A stretch of 64,000 nt of DNA from Patiria pectinifera. Lineage: Eukaryota > Echinodermata > Asteroidea > Valvatida > Asterinidae. Below the pieces are notes generated by a model. The model was not told where the DNA came from and did no database searches. It saw only the letters and a program-made list of their open reading frames with translations. A program made the position numbers and the translations under genes. Every line of letters begins with the position of its first letter. The stretch's first letter is position 1. Of the stretch, positions 11,875 through 24,984 are shown piece by piece. The stretch lies in NCBI GenBank assembly GCA_029964075.1, contig CM057149.1, positions 34,368,900 through 34,432,899 of the forward strand, read 5' to 3'.

Positions 11875-13365
11875 TCTCGTAACTGGATTCCGTTGCTAAA
11901 CACATCATAATACAAACTTTACATTTTCATAAATCACATTCAACGATCGTTTTCTTCCGAATGATAGTTTCAGTCGGAAATTTTTTCACAGGTTATTTGG
12001 TACCAGTCCTATCTTCACTTTGAGCAAGGATTTTCTCGTTATATCGGTATAGGTACACTTCCAGTTATTGCAAATGTGCCTACGTGCCTTTAATGTACAC
12101 ATGAATTGTGATTTTTTTTTTAAAGATAAACAGCTGCAGTATTCTATCTAGCAAATCATGTAAACCGTAATGACATTTTCTCCTGACACGACAATATACC
12201 CAAAGAAGTTTTCCAACCGCACTATATCATTTTGCCATTGAAACGTTATTGTTCCAAATAATTGCATTTCTGGGAACCAACATCATAATGCACCCGGCTT
12301 TTGAATGGCCTTACAGTCATGTACCATCAGACAAAAACATTACCATCAATAACGTCACCTAATGTACACATTGCTTTTGACGGTTTTTTCCACCCGCACC
12401 TTTCTACAATAGACTTTTGAATTCGCATTGCAACATCGCCGCTGCTAGTACATTTTGTCTGGCTTAATTTATAACGACCGTTTCAATCAACTACATGTAC
12501 AGCATTGTCCAAGCCTCAGCAGTACATGCATCGTATATTTTATCCCTCCACTTCCGCGCAGCGCATCTCTTCCGTGTTTGGCAAGGTTGTTTCCTTTTGA
12601 CACCAATTAGTCTGGTGGCCGGAACCACGTGGCTATCAGTTCAACCTCGCGAAGTGCGATACGCGCGGCGAGGGCAAGTCCACTTCGCGAATCGCTGCAT
12701 AATCACGTCACGGATGCGTTCTGTGGCTATAAACATTATTCATGAAACAATATTGCTCCTGTATTTTTTACAAAGATCCTGGCAGGAAAACACGCCTAAT
12801 TGAAAAGTTTTAGCGAACTGTAATTTATACCCACCTTTTAATGGGAGATTTGTGCAAAACAATACGGTAATATAACTCATGGGTTTCAAGGATACACTTT
12901 GCGATCACTCTTCTGTAATATAATGCACGCTTAATTTACACTGGCGTCTTATCGGACCTTAACACTTGGAATGGTGATATATCCACTTGACTCTCCATGG
13001 TGTTATTATTAAATGTAATGCCAGCAGCTGATGCGTAGGTCAAAGCGGGCATGACCCATTTGTACGTGTATTATATATCTTGCTCGTGTTTTTTCCTCGT
13101 TATTGTGTTTGTAGCACTAGCCTACCCGTATAATTTTCAAAGCCCAGCCTTGGCCGCACTTCTGGCAAGAGCCTCTTCACTGTTCTCAAGGTAAAAATAC
13201 TGTGAATGTGTTTTATTTCTCTGAGGTATGAGCTATGGTTTTAAACAGTTTTGACAAGGAAAAACGAATATTGATTTCTGAAAATTGACAGTCCCAATCC
13301 AGTTCTCGTGTAGACCACACACCTTGTTGTTTTCCCCAGGTGTCATGCCATGGATATCGGCTAAA
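11875..13365. other. Intergenic, nothing recognised
   Basis: A GC-richer stretch at 12495-12760 has a 102-codon plus-strand frame with no similarity I recognise. No repeat structure seen. Confidence 0.4.
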
Positions 13366-13369
13366 TTAA

Positions 13370-13709
13370 AGGCATATAAGATCATTTGCATTAATTCCAA
13401 AATTAAGCTATATAATAATTACCAAAAAAGCATACTTGGATTAAAGATCGTCCTGGTACTAAACACACTGTGTGAAATATTCCATCTGGCTTGCTGTCAT
13501 TTAGAAGACCAATTGACTGATATTTGGAAATCGATGAAATCGTGTTTCAAATGGTTGTTCATGGTTTCTCACTGTTTTCACGAAAAGTGTAATATCCACT
13601 GATCTGAAATTGCAACAGGTTAGGTTTTGAACATTCTTATTTGGATGTTGAGTGGTTTTATCACTGGAAACGAACAAAAAGCATGAAAAGCAAATGATCC
13701 CACATGCCT
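13370..13709 (+). mobile_element. MITE family 2, copy d (complete)
   Basis: 340 bp between TTAA (13366-13369) and TCAA (13710-13713). Left end AGGCATATAAGATCATTTGC; reversed, the right end is AGGCATGTGGGATCATTTGC. These are TIRs. Non-coding. Confidence 0.75.
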
Positions 13710-13713
13710 TCAA

Positions 13714-15349
13714 AAAGCCTCGTACGTTTCAACGAGTTAATTCTCACATTCAATTATTAAAATGACCAAGACAGGGGTCTGTGACCCATCTCTATAAACT
13801 GCAATATAAGAATGTCCTTGATTCACAAAATTGGGTCAAACTCAAGATTGTGTGTTTAAGACAGCTACATTGTAACTGTGCGCGGATCTACCCAATTACT
13901 GCACATTAACCATGGAAATACAGCATTGTCTCAAAAAATGTAGCAGTCAAACTTTTTTTCTGAGGAAACGTTTGTTTTTGTTGTTTTTTTACCATGAAGA
14001 TGATAGAGTGTTTATACCCATGACAGAATTTTTTGTTCTGTGATTTGGACCTTTTGTTAAAAAGTTACGGCAAAGCTTGCAAAGACTGTCAAAATCTGTT
14101 TAAGCCACTTTTCAGATTATCCGGTATCTAATGAGAGGCATTCACACACCTTCTTGGTATAACTGAAAAGTGGCCAAATTTTGAATTCAAGTCCTTTCAT
14201 TTAATCAGCTGTATCTCTGGACTGGGATGTCCAAATGAGATGGGATAAAGACCATTGTGAAGAGTATTTACTATATACCTTCAGACTCTATACATTGCAT
14301 TGCTTTACAAAAAGATGTATGGATTGATTAATACATATGGATTGACTGCTGCGTTTTTATTGACACGAGCTAGATACGCATTTGTACTGTTTTTTCAACA
14401 GAAATCGACATCCCATTTGTTTTGATTTTTTTTTCATTTTCATTATACCCACTACAGCAGGATCATTCTATAAATATATACATGAATTCCCAACGTGCAA
14501 CTATTAGGCTGATGGCTAATGATTATGGTGTACCCTCAAACAGAGAAGGAACAATTGTCAATCGGAATCTAAGATTTGTAAACAGAAGGTCGACGGTTAA
14601 TATTTTTTGATAATTTATTTTACGTTTTCGAACAAGGGCATGAAAACTGACATAAGCTGATCATAACAGCCTTGACCTATCCAGGAAACCCGTTCAAAAA
14701 TCACGTGCCACCGTGTTCTTTCCCCTAGGCCAATATGACACAACTTATAGCAGAAGCGTATTTGTACTTTACAAAGGCTTATGCTGCATTTAATTGTACA
14801 AATAAATAAATTAAGAATGTTCTATAAATTAAGGATGTTCTCGCTTACGGTCAAATATTACTGGTCTAACCTCGGCCTCTATTGCTTTTTTGTATCTGTT
14901 TAAATACATCAGACAACACAAATTTGTATAGCACGTATAAAATAATATCTACATGATAGGTATAAGTTAGATATCAATAGGCGTTGTTTTAAAGCACGTT
15001 TTGGGACATACAAAAAGCCAAGCAACATTACATCGAACCAACAGCATGCAGAAAGAGCATGTGTGTACATTCGTTATCACAATAAGCCCAGTTTCCATAC
15101 GAATCGTAACGGTCGCAGACTTATCACAAGTAAAATGTCTGCGATGTTGCCAGATGATACAGTCTGCGCGCTGCATGTAGCGCCACTTCGACGCGACATA
15201 GATCGTAAATGGATATGGAAACTAGGCTTTTATTTGTTTGTTTGGTTTACCTATGTTATTGGAATGCAAGCCATGAGCCATCACCGTTTAGCGCTGCCAG
15301 TCAAAGTGTCTGGCTCCATCCACACGGTGATAACTCCTCACAGCCTCTG
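13714..15349. other. Intergenic 3' of SREB
   Basis: No coding similarity. Region directly downstream of the receptor on its own strand; its 3' UTR probably extends into the upper part of this stretch, but I could not fix a polyadenylation site. Confidence 0.4.
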
Positions 15350-16648
15350 TCACAACTGCACGTTGTGACCCTCTGGTTGGAAGGCCGAGGCACCAAAGAC
15401 GTGCTGCAGCGCAATCTGCCGGAACTCCTTGCTGACCACGAAGCACAGGATGGGATTGATGCAGGCCTGGAAGAAGGTCATCCAGGTAGCCAAGGAAACG
15501 AAGCTGTGAGGCAGCGGGTTGGCCGGCTGAAACACCTGCCAGAAACAGTGGATGGTGTAAGGCAGCCACAACACACTGAAGGAGATACTGATGGCCAGAG
15601 AGAGCTTGCTGAACTTTTCTTCTCGTTCGAAGTCCGACTTGGAGAGGGAGGTGCTGTTACTGTTCGAGGGGGGAGCCAGGCCGATCAGCGGCGGCGGGGT
15701 GGGACCCTGACGGTAACCGAGGAACCAGTTGGCCGCTGCCTGGCCCGTGGAACCAGGTCCGTAGAAGGTCCAATTGTTAGAGACGGCGGGCACGAACTGC
15801 ATGGGTCGCATCTTGCGGTGAGCGCGCATGAAGAGAAACACCCTGAAGTAGGCGAAGTGCATGAAAGCGATGACAGCCACGAAGAACATGAGGAAACACA
15901 TGGTTTCGTTGGTCTTATACTCCCTGTGCTTGAAGGTGCACTGATTCTCGTTCTCGATGAAGGAGTAAGTCCTGGTGTTGAAAACTGGTGGGAAGGCCAT
16001 GGATACGGCCAGCGCCCACGAGGCAAGGACTAAGAGCAGGCAGGCCGGTCCTTTTAGCTTCTGTCGGTGAAATCGGTGAAACCGCAGCACCACGTACCGC
16101 TCTATACTAATCAGAAACAAGGTGTACAGGGCCCCGTAGGTAAGGTACACGTTGAAAAAGGCCAGGATCTCGCAAAGGGAGTTGCTGTATATCCATTCTC
16201 GCGAGACCACGGCCGAGACCACGAATGGGAAACACAGTACGGAACGGATGAAGTCGGCCAGGGCGCAGTTGAACAGAAAGAAGTAGGACGGTCTGCGCAG
16301 ACGGGCGTTACCGAATACGACCACAGAGAGAATGCCGTTGCCCACGACACTCAAGATGATGACGAGTATAAGCGAGCCACACCATAGCACTCGTGGCCCG
16401 TGGTCGTCCGGGAGATCGGTGACCCCGGTACCGTCGCCGGTATCGACTCCGGCGTCGGTGACCGACTTGACCGGTGTCGTGGAATCGTCAAGGGTCGAGT
16501 TGCCGGTACCGCCTAGGCCCAGCTCCAGTTCTTGCATCAGCGGGGTGGACATGCCGTACGCGGGTGACGCAGTGGTGGGTAGCTCTGCGCTGCTTATCTC
16601 CGGCGGCTGGCGAGCAGGCGGACGAATCTTGGTAGAAACGTGAAACAT
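15350..16648 (-). CDS. SREB: SREB-family orphan GPCR (GPR27/GPR85/GPR173-like)
   Basis: A rhodopsin-class seven-transmembrane receptor in one uninterrupted exon of 432 residues. Vertebrate SREB genes also have intronless coding regions. I start at the ATG at 16648. The open frame extends a few codons further upstream but without an ATG, and it reaches an in-frame TAA at 16691-16693. Approximate layout: Ser/Thr/Pro-rich extracellular N-terminus 1-87 with an N-glycosylation site near N50; TM1 88-112 (GN motif, N104); TM2 121-144 (LADF, D132); TM3 159-183 with C159 and an ERY motif at 183-185; ECL2 cysteine C237; TM5 249-273; TM6 348-372; TM7 381-405 ending NPILC in place of NPxxY. SREB hallmarks are AFPPV followed by TYSFI and QCTF after TM4, and, in loop 3 at about 280-321, the segments MQFVPAVS, NWTFYGPG, GQAAANW and GPTPPPL. 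The ligand of the family is unknown. Vertebrate members are mostly expressed in brain. Family call is firm; one-to-one assignment to a vertebrate paralogue is not possible. Confidence 0.96.
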   Translation of the reverse strand: MFHVSTKIRPPARQPPEISSAELPTTASPAYGMSTPLMQELELGLGGTGNSTLDDSTTPVKSVTDAGVDTGDGTGVTDLPDDHGPRVLWCGSLILVIILSVVGNGILSVVVFGNARLRRPSYFFLFNCALADFIRSVLCFPFVVSAVVSREWIYSNSLCEILAFFNVYLTYGALYTLFLISIERYVVLRFHRFHRQKLKGPACLLLVLASWALAVSMAFPPVFNTRTYSFIENENQCTFKHREYKTNETMCFLMFFVAVIAFMHFAYFRVFLFMRAHRKMRPMQFVPAVSNNWTFYGPGSTGQAAANWFLGYRQGPTPPPLIGLAPPSNSNSTSLSKSDFEREEKFSKLSLAISISFSVLWLPYTIHCFWQVFQPANPLPHSFVSLATWMTFFQACINPILCFVVSKEFRQIALQHVFGASAFQPEGHNVQL

Positions 16649-16695
16649 GGAAGAAAGGAACCCCGGGGTGCCCAACAGCGATGCGTAGCATTAAA

Positions 16696-16726
16696 TCTTG
16701 AGAGGGGAAAGGCACACACACCGTGG
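16696..16726 (-). promoter_or_regulatory. Candidate 3' splice site upstream of the SREB start
   Basis: On the minus strand a pyrimidine-rich run ends in CTCTCAAG just before position 16696, about 48 bases upstream of the SREB ATG. It looks like an acceptor joining an upstream non-coding exon to the coding exon. An in-frame TAA lies right after it, so it does not extend the protein. The donor and first exon were not located. Confidence 0.3.
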
Positions 16727-16729
16727 CTC

Positions 16730-19700
16730 GGCAGTCATCTGGATGAAGCTCCTGCAGCGATATGACAGTCGCGTCCACATCCTCTGCAGGCCTTGGCCCC
16801 TTAATGAGCTAACACGCCGCCACATGAAGGAAGTACCTAGGCTCGCCATGCACTGAGGTATCCATGTCCACAGATCAATTCCGCAACTGAAATAAATATC
16901 AGAAACAAATTGTCATTAAATAGCGATAGTGTGGTGTAACATTCGATCTGCAGATTAGTTGTGGCGGGAACCGAAGCTCCATTGTTTTGTTGCAACGGCC
17001 CGCTAGGCTTGGAAAATAAATTGTCATCGCTATACCGTTGTCCAATCAATGCATCCAGTGGCTCTGGTTGCTTTTTTATCACTCAGTCTAGATGCGTACT
17101 CGAGGATATTGATACAAAGTAAGCATCCATAATCTTTGCTGCTGATATTGTGTAATTGTTCGCCGAATGATGTTTTGGTTTGACTGTCGGTGATTTCCCA
17201 TGACAGGTATATTCTACTGGGATAAAAGGGAGCCTAGAATTGAAATCCCTGCCAGGGGACGAGGTCGAAAAACCGAGGGGATTCCCTCGTATCCACCGAC
17301 CTTTCCAAAGGCGATGGTGACCTTTAATTTTCTGAGCGCTTATTTGGGTACATCATGGTAGATCTACTTCAACCGGTCGGCCCACATATTTGGTTTTGCT
17401 GGTCCCAGGGGCCAGCCTACAGTCATCTTCGGTCCTCTTCATTGCTCTTTGTACCTATCTCATTGACTGGCTGTCATTTGTTAAAAAGACTCGCATATAA
17501 GCCCCACCTTAGTTCCAAAAATTGATTAGACAAGTTGGTCGGGACCATCTCGGCTATATACGTTTATCATGTTGCCACCATTTTAGTCATGTTCCCTATA
17601 TCCAACAACACTACAGAATGATTTTTTTTTTTGCACAAAAACAGACTATTTTTCCTTCCAGCCTCGCTTTAGTTACATTGATTTGTATAGGAAAAAAAAT
17701 CAATGGCTGCAACATGATAATGGTCTATACACTTGTTTTGTCCTGGAGCTTAATGTCACGTTGTAGAATCGTTATAATTATGGCACTGCTGTGTGTGCAA
17801 ATTGCCTTTTCATCAGCTCCAACCCGACAAAAGGAAATGGTCTGCCTGTATATAATATACTTGCTTTCTCTACACATTGACAAGCAACGTTCTACCGTGG
17901 ACAAAGAAATACATAAACATATGCCTGGGTCCTTTTCAGGGCCGCACAAAAACTCAAACAAGAGATTCTTGTGCATGGTGTGGCCGCAGGGTTTTGAAAC
18001 TACTGAATTGAAGGAACAGGTTTTGAAACTACTGTTGAGTCTGCCGATTACAGCTCCATGGTTCAGCTGATGCAAACCAACAACAAATTTATCGCCAAAC
18101 ATTGATTTCATGCCAACGCCCTTTTAGAATCAGGAGGGTTTTGCAATTATTTACAGGAATGGCCCCCTCCCCCTTATGGCTGTACCTATACTAATCCCAT
18201 GTAGGCCTATACCCGTACCCCAGTAAACAAAACTCGACACCCTCTCTTTCCGCCGTCATATCGACGATTCGGGGTAGCTTTCCCCCTCTTGGGCACGTTC
18301 CTACCGATCCCGCCCACCCACTTTCATCATGCTATACCCCATGGGCTCTGCCAACCAACGCATCAATCCCCTTCCCTCGCAAGACAATCTTGGAGACACC
18401 TTTCCAAAATTATCCGAGCACTAAACGACGTTGGCTATTTTTGTTCATCCTGAAAAAAAGTAGAAGGCTTGCGTTCGGATCACGTGTGGTAACGTACTCT
18501 ATAAGCAAGGATATGCTCTTGGTAGTAACAATAGATCGTTTGCACTGCAAGCTGCCATCTTTGGGGTGTGTACTTTTGTTCAACAGGGCCGGATACGCAA
18601 GAGTTGGTCTTTTGTGCATTCATTGTTAATGAATTAACATAATCAAAACATACCTCAAAGGTGGCGACTGAATGCACTCGATCTATACAATTTGAGCCCC
18701 AACAAACAAACTTCAACTTAGTATTGAAACCGAGCGCTCCATGCTCCCCTTTGTGGCAAGGATTGGAAAAAAATATGGTTTCCAATATCATACACAGGAA
18801 TAACACTGACAGCCTCGGTTTCGATGCTGTCTTGAGCTTCGTCTATTTGAGTGTATATTTCTATTGCCGAGATATTTTACATCGGAAACAATTTGTTAAA
18901 TAAATAAATAAATTATGACGATTGCTAAAAACAGTCGCTATAGCTTTGATTGACAATATACAAATTTGAAATGAATGGACGTCTCAATCACTATTTTGTA
19001 TCACTAGATGTCATCAGATAACATGATGTCACGTGCCACAACATTTTGTGAAAGTCTCTAATTTTGTATATCATGTAAATAGTCGGGGAAGCATCATCGA
19101 CGTTTTTGCCGGTGCCCACAAAAAATACCGACTGTACTTTTTTTTGACATGTTGGCTTACCTTAAAACCCATTTTTATCGTATCGGTGACTGGCTTTTAA
19201 AAAAAAAACACGACATGCATGTTCAACTCATATTTTTGGGTTGCTCTCAGAATAAGACACCTATGCTTAACCATCCACTGTATTTCGTAAAAACAATATT
19301 TAACATTATTTAACAAGAAACATTTTGTTTAACCATTTTACCGACGATTTAAAACTGAACAACAGATCAGTTTTGCCATGGTTGCATACAAACCAACCGC
19401 GTTGTACATTTTTAAAATGGACTTTTAACAAAATACTGAGTTATTTTGAAGGCCTTGAAGGTCAATCCAGAATAGAAAAGAATAATATTTATGATACTAA
19501 ACCCTAGACGACAGTCAAAACAGAACTTACCTTGTAGCATGGTTTAATATTATTGGAGTTTATAAAGCCAAAAATATAAATTCCTTCGTTTTGTCGTGAA
19601 GTGATGCAATCGCCAACCCAGTGCTAACAATGGTGAGTTAGCTATAATTGATTGAAAAAAGACCGTATGTTTTAAGAATTAAACCGTGCATAATCTATAC

Positions 19701-21983
19701 ATGTATGTAGCGGGCCTACTGAAATGGAACACAGAGGCGTGCTGTGTGCACTGAGCTGTCCAGTCGGCCAGCTGCCGTTAAATCCGTTCAGCAGCCCGCC
19801 AGATCAAATCACAACAAAGGCTCGTCTGGCTCTTTGTTCCGAAGCTTTTCCTTGGTCCATATTTCATTGCTGTAAGCGAAATGTTTTCACAAAAAAGCTC
19901 TCTCCTATATAAATTTGAGTTATATTCAGAAAATTCAACAACAACGAAAAGACACATCGATTATACAACAGATGCACAAGTTATAGTACCAGTAGATTTA
20001 ATTAGGATGTGCCATTGTGTGTATATGCCGGATACGTCACAACATTGAGGAGCCGCAGTCCTCATGCGGTCAGTGTGTGGACTGCCTTTGCGTGCACACA
20101 GCATGAGTTCCAGTCGTGCTGGTTATAATTTCATGTCGACCTAAACTATAATACGCAGTGTTGCAGTCTGCCGTTCCTTTACCGTGTATATTTGTGCTAG
20201 ACGTACTCTCCACTGCAACGTGTAATGTAAGGGGGATGCCTTCGAAATAATGATACCCGTCACCGGAAACCGGAGGAGAAACGTGCTATACATCCCCACT
20301 CAAATCTCTCCATGGAAGAAAAAAAAAATCCACCAAAATGTTCTCTTCATCATTCAAGGTCTCAAGCTTGAGGTGAACTTGATTTTGCTCAGATCAAGCT
20401 GTTTACGTACCTTAAAAGAATCCAGTCATGAATGTGTTTCCGTATATTCCACAGCTGGGTCCACGAGGAGGAATGTGTTATTTTGTCTCCTGTTTCGAAA
20501 CACAGATGTTGGTTGCGTGGATACACTGCGCACGGCCAAATCGCTCCGATCGAATGAGCAGTGTATGCGACGTGTGTGCGTTGGAGACGGCCGTAGCCTG
20601 TACGTATGACAAAAGCACTATCGCTCCCAGTACGGGTTAACTTTGCGCGCATGCGTTGTGGAAATGCCAGCCAACATCATGCATTATTATTTTATGATCA
20701 TGTATGCCTGTAGGATTACGGGCTCCTAATGGTGTTCGTGCATTTTCTCCCGAGGCCTGCTCGGGGAAACAGCACAATTAATCCCCGCAGGAGTCTGGTT
20801 GCACATTTTCTATATCAGGAATATTAATTGTTGGGTACTGGTATCTTATGGGGAAACTCGTCTTTTGATTTGGTTTTATCACTTGGAAAGTTGTCTTGCT
20901 GTCTAACAATTTTTTTTTACATGCAGAGTTGAATTTGTATTGATAGCCTTTCAGGAACAATGGAACTGCTCGCCTGGCATGAGGCATATGGGAATACGTA
21001 ATAAATATGAGCAGGGCACACGACATTAGGCAATGGGAATACGTAATAAAATGAGCAGGGCACACGACATTACAATAACAAGTGGGCAAAAATAATATTG
21101 GACAGAGCAAACCCATTTGGACAATGCCCTGCAAACGAAAAGTAAGTGAAGTCAGTGTTGAGGGATTGAACCAAACAAGAGATTATTAAAATCTAGAAAT
21201 CTTGCAACAATAAAAAAGGATAATCCATCAATGCGAATGACGGTCTACTCTCTTGAATGATGTCCTCTATTTGTTTTCCACGAACATGCCTGAGTGTGCG
21301 CATCACTGCTTCTAAGAACGTGTCAAAATATTTATAGCCTAGATCACTGTACTGTCATTTTCTTGGGGAAAGATAATTTATGGGGTGAGGTGGCGTTGAG
21401 GGCTGTTGGGATGAGGAAGAATCATAGAGCATTATTGACCTCGAAACCTGCGAGATTTTACGAGAATACAGCACATCCGGTCACCATGCTTAGGATCTAC
21501 AACGTGTGTATTGTCCTATTTTTTTGCATTTAATTTGTGGCCCGTTTGACCCATCCAATCAAGGCCAATAAATAGGTACTTTAAAAGAAAAAAGCATTTC
21601 AATTTACAACATATTGAAAAAAAAGGAACTTGATGTCTATGAGGCCTATCAAATTAAAAATGTTGACTTCAACTTCCGTTCAAATGATCACGCAGATAAC
21701 AAGTGGGTAAATTCAAACACGGGAGTCTGTGACTAGACTAGTCGGTGTTTGGTACCATGACGTTCTCATAAAAAGTGAACGTGGACTCGCGAGACTTACT
21801 CGGTCTACGCTAACTGGCATGCAAGGCTGTTAGCTATGACTAATATATCTGAGTAATAACAAGAAATTTGAGGTTTAATCGATATTAAAGCGTATACACA
21901 ATACACTAAACGCCCTTTTTATGCCGTCAAAGTCGAATCCCATTTCAGACAATTGTCTTTGTTCGAACGAATATTGGTTTCAA
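16730..21983. other. Gene-poor region upstream of SREB
   Basis: Probably includes upstream non-coding exons and promoter of SREB, not located. The longest frame (17522-18070, 182 codons, plus strand) has hydrophobic stretches but no recognisable family and is listed under rejected items. A short duplication, CATGAGGCATATGGGAATACGTAATAAA-like sequence at about 20978-21010 and again 21028-21070, sits near 21 kb. Confidence 0.4.
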
Positions 21984-22508
21984 TTAAAGGGAATGTACAA
22001 CATTTGCTTTTGCTGCAATTTTCAGAAATAAATGGATCTGGAGGATAAGTGTGTTACACAAAATATTGTTAAACTAACTTGCTTCACGTTTTGGGTTTGG
22101 AGATGCTGGAAAATCCAAGATAACTAACCATGTTCTTGTAGTCTGGTTCCCTGACCCACTTAAGATGAAATGGAGCTACGTGTTGACTTTTGGGAATCGT
22201 AGGGTCAAAGAATCTGTCTAGCAGGCTCATACCCATTCACAAGTGTGTAATCAATTGCAAAGAAAGTGCAGAATCACTAAATATGAACAATTTGGAGCAG
22301 GTTTTGAAGACAAGCAAGTTTTCTCCAACGCTGGTCGGCCGACCAGCGTTGGAAAAATAGAAGGTTTCTTGAAAATTTCAGCACGCCAGGAGCCACGATT
22401 TTACAGGATGCTTTATACAGTCATTCCCTAACAATCCAGTTTAATTTTTTTGGGATAATTTGATCATTTCGTGTTTTGATGTTTGCAAATGTTGTATCTT
22501 CCCTTTAA
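21984..22508. mobile_element. MITE family 3 (TTAA-flanked) with a 30-bp internal palindrome
   Basis: TTAA then AGGGAATGTACAACATTTGC at the left; reversed, the right end reads AGGGAAGATACAACATTTGC next to TTAA. 525 bp. A perfect 30-base palindrome sits at 22324-22353. The right 110 bp recur at 57329-57434. Confidence 0.7.
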
Positions 22509-24295
22509 ACTGTTAGTTTCGTTTGATATTACAGTAATGGTTAAGTGCTCAAAATTATAATTGAAGTGAGAGGCTGCTTTTTGTACACAATCACAGACTG
22601 CAGGAAATATGACATATAACCCCTGTAGCGTGTATATATTGCCCCGCCCCTGGATCGCCTGCCATTATTGTTGCCTATAATATAGGTTTATACACATGGG
22701 CCATCAAAACTATACGTCCATTAAAGTTTAATGCCCAACATCAACATTTCGGGCATTGAGCAGATTAATGATTAAACACACATCTGCAGTTGACAAATGT
22801 ACAGACTTAGCGCATTTTTGGGGGGTTTAATTATTTTGACGGAAACATAATTATAATGTAGGCCTACGATGCAAACTAGACCGTTTGCACTGCGGCCATG
22901 TTTGAGATGTGTTTGCTTTTGTTGAACATGTATACACTGTTAATGAATTAACAAAATGATGGGTGAAACGAACTATACCAGAAACAATGATTCACGCTCT
23001 AAAAGGTATATACGAAATTCTTGTTAATGTACCCTTTAATAAGGAGACATTTTTCGTCATAAGTTATACCTTAGGGAGACACCAGACATTAAGGAGACCG
23101 TTTCAATGTCTCCCTAATGTCACAATTCCTATTTAGAGGCAAAATTTTATCGTCGCAAATAGGCTAGATCGATTGCTCATGGTCCAAAACATAAATATAC
23201 CAGAATTCGTGGGGTAGGATAAGGGAAATTGGGGTTAGGGGTCATTAAAGTTGGACCAATTTTGTGCACAACCCTATGGGAATGTAGGTATTATTTCCCG
23301 TAATATCTTAATATTTCTGGTAATGAAACCAACGATTCCTCAAAAACGCCATAGGCCTAAGCACTGTAGCTCGCGAGCCTGAAGAAACCCAATATGCATG
23401 AGAACTCGCTGTTTTCAGAGGCGGCTGGAAAACCCCATAAGAATACCCTAAGAAAAACCCACGGAATCAGGTAGGGAGTACTGATGAAAAACCAATCCAT
23501 CTAGCGCTTACTTATTCCATGACACTCAATAACTTACAGGTCTCGCCACAATATCCTGTTCGTTGAATGTCTAGTCCACACATTGTTTTTGTAAATAAAA
23601 AAAAAACACCCGAACTGTTTCCCTTCATACGAAGTCCACACGACAACAATAAGCGCAGACAAGGAGGCATCGCGCGTCTAATACCAGACGGCAGTTAAAT
23701 TCATCGTGTAATATGAAACTGTCAGATGAAATTTCCTGTTCGATGAAAGTGACTTTTCCCCCTCCGTTCCTGTTTCCTTGTTGGTACATAATTTGCATTA
23801 CTGTGGTTGCGTATGGAGATGAACACTTGAATGTAGGCTCAATGAAACGAGACTTTTGTGAATATGAACAGTCGTTGCTAGCGGTTACGTAGTACCGTAG
23901 TTTTGTTTAAACATGCTGCTAAATGACTTAACCGGTTTATTTACAGTGACAGTTTTCTAATTCATTTCGTCTGCTGTCAACTTTCAAAGTGCCGTCTAAA
24001 CAACGCTGTGTTTTCTAAAAAATAAAATAGAATAAAAAGTGTATGAAAATAAACATTATTATTTAATTTGATGACTCATTCTCGTGTTTTCTAAATGATT
24101 ACATGTTCTATTCGTCAATATTACAGTGGAGTCCATGACCATGGTCGTCACAAGCCAATCACAAGTCGTTCAGCACCACTTCACCAGACAAGCCATTGAA
24201 ATAAAATTTGACAAAGGCATTTATTTGTTATTGTCCACCCAATGTTTCTTGTGTACCGGCATTGTGAATAGACACGGATGCTTTACTAATCTGAT
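22509..24295. other. Intergenic, nothing recognised
   Basis: No gene similarity. A small inverted pair (GGAGACATT / AATGTCTCC) lies near 23043-23111. Confidence 0.4.
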
Positions 24296-24953
24296 TGTGA
24301 TTGACTGTTGATGACTTGTGATGATTTGTGATTGACCTGTTATGACTTGTGATTGACTTGTGATGACGTGTGATGATTTGTGATGGACTTGTGATTGACT
24401 TGTGATGACAAGTGATGATTTGTGATGGACTTATGTGATTGACTTGTGATGACTTGTGATCGACTCATTTGTGATTGACTTGTAAATAACTTTGTAATTG
24501 AGTTGCGATGATTTGTGATGTGTTGTGATGATTTGTGATTGACTTGTTATTGACTTGTGATTGACCTGTGATTGACTTGCGATTCACTTGTGATGATTTG
24601 TGATTGACTTGTGATGATTTGTGATTGACTTGTGATGATTTGTGATTGACCTGTGATTGCCTTGTGAATGACTTGTGATGATTTGTGATGTGTTGTAATT
24701 GACTTGTGATGATTTGTGATTGACTTGTGATTGACTTGTGATTGACTTGTGATGATTTGTGATGGTGACTGCTCTATGTTCCGACACCCCTATGTTCCGA
24801 CAGCTCAACCTATCTTCCGACATACCTATGTTCCGACAGCCCTATGTTCTGACTACTCCCCTATGTTCCGACAACCTGTACATAAGATTGTGTTACTCCC
24901 GGTTAGGGAGTGAGGGTTAGGGTTAGGGTTAGGGTAGGGTGTAGGGTTAGGGT

Positions 24954-24984
<31 letters not shown>

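Noticed and set aside
15209..16033. 274-codon plus-strand frame opposite the receptor
   Set aside because: Antisense shadow of the GC-rich SREB coding exon. The minus-strand frame has clear family motifs; this one has none.
16649..16675. Nine extra N-terminal codons for the SREB receptor
   Set aside because: The frame is open but starts at TTG, not ATG, and an in-frame stop lies just upstream. The ATG at 16648 is the supportable start.
17522..18070. 182-codon open frame on the plus strand
   Set aside because: No family resemblance, unusual composition for a conserved protein, and a second long frame on the opposite strand over the same stretch. Most likely a chance frame.
24296..24766. CRISPR-like array
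   Set aside because: The units are contiguous 11-12-base repeats without unique spacers, in a eukaryotic genome. A minisatellite explains it.
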